A DNA stretch of 64,000 nucleotides from Loripinus fragilis (Eukaryota > Mollusca > Bivalvia > Lucinida > Lucinidae): the NCBI GenBank assembly GCA_964019695.1, contig CAXHUL010000531.1:62001-126000 (forward strand), read 5' to 3'. The notes beneath the pieces were generated by a model. It had not been told where the DNA came from. It searched no databases and was given only the letters and a program-made list of their open reading frames with translations. A program made the translations under genes and the position numbers. Shown here piece by piece: positions 1-10,200 of this stretch (its first letter is position 1; every line of letters begins with the position of its first letter).

Positions 1-275
1 ATTAAAGATTGTATTGGTCAGAACCCATCACTGACTACAGAGTTAGCTGCCCTTGAGCATCTGAAAATACACTTTCACCATTTTTATTCAGATCTATTTA
101 AAACTTGCAGATAACCAGGACAGGCATAATATCTTATGATTTTTAATAAGTTCCTGGTCACTGTTTCAAGTTCAGAGTACCTGCCTTTGAGCATCATCAA
201 TTATGGTATCTCCAAACATTATGCTGGCTCCAAGGTGAGCGATCGTCGCCCATTAGGCTACTTGTTATATTTCTA
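1..275 (+). repeat. 3' end of a tandem-core repeat (same family as 14815-17130)
   Basis: The text GAGTTAGCTGCCCTTGAGCA, the stretch around CAGATAACCAGG, and the end GGTGAGCGATCGTCGCCCAT also occur at 16860-17110 and 63300-63530. This is the right-hand end of a dispersed element, cut by the window edge and lying in an upstream intron of the HECT gene. Confidence 0.7.
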
Positions 276-320
276 GTGAAATTTTCAAAACTACATATTT
301 CAGGCCTAGAAATATCTTAA

Positions 321-514
321 AATAGGCACTTGCCCTGCATCACAAAAATTATTGGCATATATGGGAAACTATTAATTTATACTAGAAATATCAAAATTTT
401 CATTTGCCCTGCAGCCTGGGGCACTCGTAAATATGAGAGTATGAGTGCTATTTTCGAGGCTTGATATTCCCCTGATATGCTAATATTGTTTGTGATGCAG
501 GGCAAGTGCCTATT
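321..514. repeat. Foldback element with perfect 26-bp inverted ends
   Basis: Positions 321-346 and 489-514 are exact reverse complements, with core GGCACTTGCCCTGCAT. The 142-bp interior holds no ORF. This is a MITE-like or hairpin-forming insertion in an intron of the HECT gene. Confidence 0.7.
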
Positions 515-676
515 TGCCTGTGCTGTACTGCCACAAAAGATGCATAGAGGCAAGATTTTTCAATTTAGAAAGTAGGGGATTGTACTATCTGTTAAGCCAC
601 ATACTCATATATACCAGGACCAGGTATCATATGAGATTTTGCAGGACCACTCAGGTCATCTGGTTTTCATTTACAG

Positions 677-1236
677 GTTACAATGGAATGAGTATAGTGC
701 TATCTGGGGAATTAAGTGATACAACTAGCGTGCAACCACGTTTGGGTGAAGTAAGCCTGTTTGGTGAACCCAGTATGATACCACTGAGTTCCAGTGAAAC
801 AATTATATCAGCTAGTGAAACAAGCCAGTTTGGTGAACCCATTATGATACAACCGAGTTCTAATGAAACAGTTATATCAGCTAGTGAAACAGCTATATCA
901 CCTGAAGCAGGTGAAACAAGTAGGATGCAGGCACATTCATGGGAAATGGAAGCTGTTGAAGTATCAGATGGTGACTTATCACACAGTATCGAGAATATCA
1001 TACAATTTTGTATTGAAAACAATATTCAGGACCCTGTGGAAATTCTCAGAAAAAGTCAAAGTGAAATCATAGTAGGAAGAGGGTTGGACATTACAGATCC
1101 AACAGATTGTTTGGATGGAGAGACGTTTTGCATTTACATTGACAGAGATGAAGTATTGCAGTGTGGAATGGAGGAAATCGAAAAGGCAAAACCTACAGAT
1201 TTAAGAAAGACTATTAATGTAGTATTTTATGGAGAG
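677..1236 (+). CDS. HECT ligase exon 1 (visible), linker and start of HECT
   Basis: The acceptor is TTCATTTACAG before 677 and the donor is GAG|GTTAGT after 1236. The frame is open further upstream to 514, but the good acceptor suggests that part is intron. The exon encodes about 186 residues. The first half is Ser/Thr/Glu-rich and looks disordered. It contains a 23-residue tandem duplication (760-828 and 829-897) starting FGEP in each copy. The second half has the PVEILRKSQSEIIVGRGLDI segment and ends in VVFYGE, which leads directly into the GGPRREFF motif of the next exon. Confidence 0.85.
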
Positions 1237-4200
1237 GTTAGTTGAATACTTCACAAAACCAATATTTGAACCAGATTGTTGGTGTGTAAGGTCTAAGCTG
1301 TACCATTTTGTTTTTTACATATCATTATTGGTTATAGTGCTAACACTGCTTTAGTACTCACTGAATAACAAGGTAACTGATCAAAATTTTGGTTTGAAAA
1401 TAGTATTAGTACTCACATAAACACATTCTAAACAGCAATCTGATTTTTAATTTCCCTGAAGACCATTTTGGGGGATTTTGTTTGACATGTTTGTTTGATT
1501 TGATTCTTTACGTCCCAGTCAACAATTTTTCAGTTATGTCGGGACGGGTCTTCCTGGGTTGATCCAGTATTAAGCAAGGATAAATGAGCCACAACATGTG
1601 TTTTTCAACAATGTGGCATTTTGACAAGTGTAGACTCGGACGAGCATTGTGCAGCACCTTTGTACAAGAGTTATGGCCCTTTATTTACGCCAAAATTTCG
1701 TTTCCGTTCAATATTTTGAGAAGCAGTGGGTAGAATTTAACCAAATTTTACATATGCATTAATCTTGGCAAGATCTAGCTTAGGATTGTTACACGTCATT
1801 TTTTGCAAATTTGTAAAAGAGTTATGGCCCTTGATTTAAGCCAAAATTTTGGTTCCATTCATCATTTTGAGATCAAATGGACAGAATTTTACCAAATTTT
1901 ATATATGCAATCATATTGACAAGATCTAGGTGGGAATTGTTACACATCATTCTTTACTCATTCATTCTTTACCAGAGTTATGACCCTTGATTTGCTCCAA
2001 AATTTCATTTCCGCTCAATATCTTAAGAAAAAATAGACAGATTTTGACCAAACTTTATTTGACAAGATCTAAATTGGGCTTGTTAGCTGTCATTTTTCGC
2101 AAATTTGTAAGAGAGTTATGGCCCTTGATGTCAGATTTACGTTACCACTCAATATCCTGAGAAACTCTGGCCTTTTACTGCATGCAAAGCACTGCAGCCG
2201 AGCTATAGTCAGATTCTGTGACAATTCTAGTTAACGCTGTATTCATGAGTTTCATGTCTGGTCCATTTCTCATACAAGATTAGGTCAAGTTTACATGATT
2301 ATTACCCATAGCATGAAGGTGTGTCTCACACAACATTTAGCCATCTATCCTCATCCCTTCAACATATTAAAACATAGTTTCTCCGGAAACAACTGGGCAA
2401 ATTGAACTCAAATTTCATACTAGAACGCGCAGTCAATGGGACGCCATCACAAATTCCCACGCTTAAGTTTTTGACCCCCCAGCACCCCCAAGTCACACCC
2501 CTGGGGCATGATCCCAGCAACAGAATGAAAATTCTGTTCAATATGTTTTCTATCTTTTATTTGTGAGAACACACGCAGAGTTTGGTATAAAAAATTGAAA
2601 ATGACATGGTAACCAAAGACCTCACCCCAAGGTCACCAGTTTGACCCTAGGATGAAAATTTTACATGCATTTTGCTCTGCTCATCATCTCGGACGATTTG
2701 ATATGCCACATGACCGTGTCTGAAAAATAAAAAATTGACCCCCCTGGGCGCCCCAAAGTCCCACCCCTGGGGCATGACCAGGGTGACAGAATGAAAATCT
2801 CATCTGATAGGTTTTGTATCTTTTATTTGTACAACACACACAAAGTTTGGTATAAAAATCTTTAAAAAATTGACATGTTAACCGAAATTTAATGATATTT
2901 GACCTTTTCACTTCACCCCAAGGTCACCATATATACCGTAGGATGAAAATTTACCTGCATTCTGTTCTGCTCGTCATCCCCGACGATTTGATATGCCATA
3001 TGACCATGTTGGAAAAAAAAAATTTTTTTGACCCCTCGGCACCCCCAGCGCCCCAAAGTCCGACCCCTTGGGTATGACCCAGGCAACAGAATTAAAATCC
3101 CGTCGGATATGTTTTGTATCTTTCATTTGTGAGAACAATCACAAAGTTTGGTATAAAAAATTTGAAATTGACATTGTAATTGAAATTAAATGATATTTGA
3201 CCTTTTGACCCCTCCCCAGGGGGCAAGGCCAAAACAATTTGCCATTGCACGCCCCGCTCATGTGAGTAACTCACACACCAAATTTGCCTGAGTTTTGTCC
3301 AACGGTTTAGGAGGAGATAGCATAACGGACAGACAGACTGACGGACAAACAGAGGCGATTACAATATCCCCTTTGCTTTTTTAAAAAAGCGTGGGGATAA
3401 TGAAGAATCCCTATATATGGTAGATTAGCCAAAATTTATAAAAATTATTCTGTTCACATGACCAAGATGGTCACCATGCCCGTATGTGGTAAAACCCTTT
3501 AAGTATCTTCCATCTCAGAAATCAAAAGGCCAATGGCCTTGGGACTTGGTATGTAGCATTGGGGATGTGTGTCCTACCAGGTTTGCACAAATGATGAATC
3601 TAGGGTGACCTTGACCTACTTTATGGCAAGGTCAAATTTGATTCGTAATGCATTTATATGGAAAAAATCTTGAGTTTTTTTTTTCTATAACTGTTCATAA
3701 TACTTGCGATAAATGTTTATCCTAATTAGACAATGGTTTTATATAAGTACCAAATGTCAAGCTAACCTGAGACCTTTTATCCAAGGCCGCTCATTTGGAC
3801 TACCACATACCTATCTAAAGATCTTTTTCTCAGAAATCACTGGGCTGTTTGATGGACTATTTATTAGATTGTTTTGGGGGCTCAGTGGAAGAGTGTTTGA
3901 CTTAAGACTGAAGGGCCGCGGGTTCCAGCCTCACTGGCGTCACTGCCTTGTGTCCTTGAGCAAGACACATTTATCCTAGCTTAGTACTGGTTCAACCCAG
4001 GAAGACCCGTCGCGACGCAACTGAAAGATTGTTGACTGGGATGTAAAGAATCAAATCAAACAAAACAAACATTAGATTGTTTTAGGTCAATTGACCAAAA
4101 TGGCCGCAACCCCCTTATATGGTAAAACAAAATACGTTTCATAATAAGCCTGTAGTTGACCTTGACCTATTTCAACATTATTAAGGAGATCAGGTGAGCA

Positions 4201-7200
4201 CACTTCAGGACCTTCAGGTCCTCTAGTTGAGCTTCACTCTTGTGAATAAGCTTATTTTTTGCATTACAATTTGTTTCAGTTAGCAGTAGACTTGGGTGGG
4301 CCGAGAAGGGAGTTCTTTAGACTGATCCTGTTAGCAATAAAGGAGAAGTATTTTGACAACGGTCTTCGTGAACTTCTTTGGCCAGACTATAAAACTGTTG
4401 GAACTATATTTGGTAGGTACTTGCCTTATGTATCTACATATTTATGATCAATGCAAATTTTAACAAGGCAGTTCTAAAAACTGATATACGAGGGGCATTT
4501 GGAAAGTTCTTAGCATAGAAACTGCATTGAGTCTGGTGCATATCTCGTATATTCTTGGAGATAAGAATTCCAAATTTGGTGTGTAAATGCATCTTGGGAT
4601 GGCGGAATGTAACATACCATTTTCTGGTCACTGTTACCTTGACCTTGAGCTCTGGAAATCAAGGAAAACCTGGAAAATACCCCAAAAAGTTCCATGTCTG
4701 GAAAAATCATGGAATTAGAAAAAAACCCTGAATAAACATGGAAAAATCATAAACTCTCGTGAAATAATTTGACAAAGCCACCAGTAACCAGAAAACTAGC
4801 TGTCAGAAACAGAGATCTTGTGTGTCTGACAGCTAGTTTTCTGGCTATTGGTGGTTTCAAGTTTTAATTCTTACGCCCCCAACTTTGAAAAGTTGAAGGG
4901 GCATATTGCTTTGGGCTGGTCCATGCATCTGTCCGTTCAAAAAATTTAAAGATACAGTTTTGAAATTTCATATATGGATTCCTGATAAAAAATAATTGAC
5001 ACATATTTTTTTCTAAAGCAGGGATTTTGTTTGGCTTCGGCCCTTGGACTTAGTCCAAAAATAGTTCCAGATGTCCGAGAGCTTGTTGTCCAGTTTGGAC
5101 AGTTTGTCTGAGACGATTTTCGGAAGTGCACACGATACAGTAATGCACAGTGATGCAATAGTATTTTTGTCTAATAATACGATCGCTGATTGGCCAAACT
5201 TCTGTAAGCGTCAGACAGGTTTGCATAATTTTACCCCTAAAATACTTATTCACTAAAGCAAACCAGTCATATTGTTTTGTTATGAGTGTGTGAAAAATTG
5301 TCCTAAAAATTCCAAATGCCCAAACAATATTTGGACTGCTTGGACAAAATGTCCGAAGTAAATTTCAGTCCAGCTGAAACTCTGTAAAGTCTGGTTTATC
5401 TCCCTTTGTGGAGTTATGCCCCTTTTAAAGGGTCATAATGATGTTTTGTAATCAAGATATCTCGTAAACTATAACAGCTATGAGCTTAAAACTTGGTCAG
5501 CTAATAGAGGATGATAAGTAGATAACCTGGTGAAAATTAAAAAGAAGTTAATATATTTTTTTAGTAATTGCCCTTTGCAAATTTTGGCATTGAAAACTTT
5601 CAATCAAGATTTCTCAAAAACTATACAGCAAGTAGCTCCAAACTTGGTCAGCCGAAAGAAGATAATGAGTAGATAACCTAGTTAAAATTTTAAAAAAAGT
5701 TATTTTATTTTTTCCAGTTATTGCCCTTTGCAAATTTGGGCATTGAAAACTTGTAATCAAGATATCTAGAAAATTATTATAACTAGCAGCTTCAAACATA
5801 GTCAGTTGACAGAAGATGATGAGTAGAAGACCTGGTGAAAATTTAAAGTTATTCCCTTTTTGCAAATTTTGGCATTGAAAACTTGTAGTCAAGATACCTC
5901 AAAAACTGTTACAGCTAGAGCTTCAAAGTTTGTCAGCTGATTGAGGATAATAAGTAGATAATCTGGTCAAAAATAATAAAAAAAAAGTTGTTATACTTTT
6001 TTTTGAGTTATTGCTCTTTGCAAATTTGGGCATTGGAAACTTGTAATCAAGATAACTCAAAAATTATTATAGCTAGCAGCTTCAAACATGGTCAGTTGGT
6101 AGAAGATGATGAGTTAATTATGAATGAATATGATGATGAATTAATCTGGTGAAAATTAAAAAATATGTTATTTTATTTTTTAAGTTATTGCCCTTTGTAA
6201 AGTTGGGCATTGAAAACTTTAGTAAAGATACATGTATGTCAAAACATTTTATAGCTAGCAGCTTCAAATTTTGTCAGCTGATTACTTGGTGAATTTATTT
6301 TTATTTTAGTTCAAATTTGGTCAGCTGATAGAGGATGATGAGCAGTATAATAACTAAAGATGATCCTTGTGTTATAAACCTTTTCTGACAAGCAAAGGGT
6401 TGGCGGCATAGTATTTCATAAACATCATTTCTAGTTTCAATATGTATGCATGGTCTATAAATATATTTTTGTTGCTGCATTCAGTATTTATGCTCTGCGT
6501 GGTGAAGATGCCGCTAAAAAGGGAGGTTGGTGGCTGTGCATTAAATGTTCATGAAAATTACATCGTTGATAATGGAAAAGCATGGAAAATCATGGAATCG
6601 TGTTTTTGATTTTCTGTGGGAACCCTGGTCAAAGATAAAAAAATGTATTTTTTTTTTTTGTAAAGGAATCTCCTAAACATTAGCGGTAGCAACTTCAAAC
6701 TTTGCATCTGTACTAAGGTCACACGGTGTAGAGGGAACTGGACAACATTTCAAGTGACTTTGATGTCAAGGTTAAGGTCAAATACTGTAGTTTCTTGTAA
6801 ATACATCTCTACCTAAATGGTTGGATGAAGCAACTTTAAACTTTGCATGTGCATAGGTATTAAGATGTAAAGGACATTGGGCACTATTCTGTGTAACCTC
6901 AAGGTCAAAGTCAAAGGTAAAAAAGTTTGTGATTGCGATGGTATACCATCGACTGAAATCATATTATATATATTCTTGGTTATTAGTTTGGACTGCTTAT
7001 CATTTTACTTTTGGTGTCATCTCCTCTGATGGATATTTTCTTCTATTTTAAGCTCTAAGTATTCTGCAGAATGGCAAACTTCCAACATTTCTGGATCCAG
7101 TTACACTGGAACAGCTATGGCAAACAAACCCACTGCCATTATCACGCTGCATTCAACAGCTGCAGTTGGGGTTTGATGTTCTTGGATTATTCAAGGTAAG

Positions 7201-10200
7201 CCATAACATAAGTGGAAAATAAACTAGCCAACTTTTCTAAAAGTGGCCATCTCCATTTCATCAATTTTCTTCAATGAAATGGCATGACTTTTTGCAGTCA
7301 AAAAATAACACATCCACAATACAAGTTACTTTCTAAAGCCAAACTCATATTGAACACTTAGATGTAGAAATATATGCTCCTCTTGCATGAAAGTCATCAT
7401 TGTTGGTCAAAGTGTAAAAAAACAAACACCATCCAATGCTAATTCTTGTAAGTTTTTTTGTTTAACTTGCCAAACATCGGCTCAAGGTGAGCTATTATGA
7501 TCCGTCTTCATCCATCCTGCATCCATTGTCCCTAAACTTCTTATGCCCCCAACTTTTAAAAAGTTGAATAGGCATATTGCTTTGGTCTTGTCTGTCCGTC
7601 CGAACAAATATTAAGTTAGGGTTTTTTAATTTCATAGATGGAGTCCTCATAAAAAATTAACTGACCCATATTTTTTTAAGTCATGATTACCTCCTTTTGT
7701 GAAATTATTCCGCTTTTAAAGGGTTATAATGAAATTTTGTAATCAAGATATCTCAAGAACTATTACAGCTAGGAGCTTCAAACTTTATCAGCTATAGAAG
7801 ATAATGAGAAGATAACTTGGTGAAAATTTAGAATAACTTTTTTTTCGTCATTGCCCATTGCAAATTTTGGCATTGAAAACTTGTAATCAAGATATATAAA
7901 AAACTATCACAGCAAGTAGCTTTAAACTTGGTCAGCGAATAGAAGATATTGAGTAGATAACCTGGTCATCCAGATCGGTACTCGAATCTATTCCTAAATG
8001 CTTACATAAATTGCCATGTGCATGCCGAATACTTAAAAATGATCTAATTCTATAGTCCTTTAGGCACATAGCATGTTTTTCTTTATAGTATAAACACCAA
8101 TATCTACCACTTCCGGTCTATTAAGTACGGGCAATACGCGTAAATACCAGCAAATCGACGTATACATTTACCAGTGTGTCCTCCTGAGCCACTGGCCCAA
8201 ATTAAAAATAAATTACAGAATTGTTCCTCATGATACCTTCTACCAAAATTGCGAAAACTGTTCAGCTTTGCAAAACAAAATGGGTGTAAGAGCCCTAGAT
8301 ACATGATTATGACCACTATTTCGAAATGTATCCTTCAAAACTTCTTGGCAGATTTAAGCCTAATTACATGTGGATCATCCATGGGTTCGAGATATGAGAG
8401 GCTGTGGGAGTTGATTGAGATTGCCACCATGCTTTCATATGGTAAGACCTGCCTGGCCCCCTAGCCCTGTTGGTAACTAGTCCAATTATAGGTTAAATCC
8501 TGACCCAGTCTCATATTATTGTGGTGATTGATCATGAATTAATTTATATGGATAATGGTCATTCTCCCTTTGCTGATTCAAGAAGGGTAAGTTGTCAGTT
8601 ACAAGTGAAAGTATTTTCACTTAGTTCTGAATAATAGCTTAGTGAAGCTTGTCCAGGAAAAGTCGTGGTTAGGTGAACTTACCATTTTGACATAACCATA
8701 GCTGTTGACTGAGATGTAAAGATCAAAACTAAACCAAAAAATATATAAATGACTTGTAATTGGTAAATCCATTAAAAAAGCAGAAACAGTAACCAAATAG
8801 CCAATGATTTTGGGACTTGTAATACAGCACTGAGGACTTGGGGCCCATTAGAGTTGGTTCTAATGCTGACTACCTTGACATTCACTAATTTCAAGGCGAG
8901 GTCAGATTTGCTCTGAAATGACTTATTATGTTGCAGGTATTCCAGCAGCTACCGGGCTTAAGATTTCTTCTACATAAGACTAATAATAGAAGAATAACCC
9001 TTGACCGCCTCCAAGGCATTTTGAAGCCGGAATTCAGCTTAAGTGGGAGCAATGCATATAACCTGGAAAAAAAAGTTTATCAATCGTTTGTCAGATATTT
9101 AAGGGCTGTTGCTGGTAAGTTCTTAGACTTGTAAAATATTCACATAAAGAAGTACCGTCTTGGAACGGTCAGTAAAATATTTTACTGGAGGGCTTAAACC
9201 GATTTAACGGCGCCAACCTCACCCTTAATTCAGATGTGGATCAAGACACAGAAAACCAAATATCTATGTGTCTTGATCCACATCTAAATTGAGGGTGAGG
9301 TTGGCGCTGTGAAACCGGTTTAAGCCCTCAAGTAATATTTTACTGACCCTTCCAAGGCGGTACTTCTTTTGTGGATCTTTTATGTTTTTCTGTCTTGTGT
9401 TTGCTATACCTTTGTGCGTGTCTGTTTATATGTGCTTTTTGGTCACCTGCTGGGAAAGGGCTGACCTCTTGGCTGTTGTTTGTGGTGTCTTACTGTGAGT
9501 TTGTCACTTTCCCATTGGTATCTTGGGTTAGGTGTGGTACTTGATTGTATCGATTCCTGATCTTTGCACCCTTACCTAATTTTTTGAGTCATTATTCCCT
9601 CTTGATATTTTAAACTTATTCAGACAAAAGCTATAAATAAGTCCCAAAGGTCAAGGTTGACCTTTCAACCAAGGTGGCTCATTTAAGTCCCATCAATATA
9701 TTAATACATAGTTTTCTCAGAAATCATTAAGCCATTTGAACCCAAATTTCATATGGACACTCCTAATGATAGGTTTGCCAAAAATTGTACATATTATTTT
9801 TGTCACATGACCAAGATGGCCACCACGCCCATATATGGTAAAAGCCTTTAAAAATCATTTACTTTTACGCATAAGTCTTTGATTGGTTCCTACAGATACA
9901 AGATTATTCTGGGTTGATCTTGACCTACTTTATGGCAAGGTCAAATTTGATTCCTAATGCATTTACATGGGAAAAATCTTGAAATGTTCATTTTTCTTAC
10001 ACTTTTTAAGGTAAAATCACAATACTTGCGAGAAATGTTTAACCTAATGAGACAATGGTTTTATATAAGTACCAAACTATAAAAGCTGACGTGTGACCTT
10101 TCAGTCTAGGCCACTCATTTGGACTGCCTCATACACTCAGAAATCACTTGCCCGTTTTAACTCAAATTTCATATGGAGTATTCTTTGATTATTTTAGGTC

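Noticed and set aside
3713..3979. ORFs sharing a segment like FGLPHTYLKIFFSEITG at 3713, 37764, 56851 and 59802
   Set aside because: All lie at the same place in family A repeat units. They are repeat shadows, not a gene family.
8249..8464. 71-codon ORF between HECT exons 3 and 4
   Set aside because: Exons 3 and 4 already join in phase 0 at the correct family positions (GLFK to VFQQLPG), and the ORF shows no HECT-like sequence. Its end runs into an old SINE.
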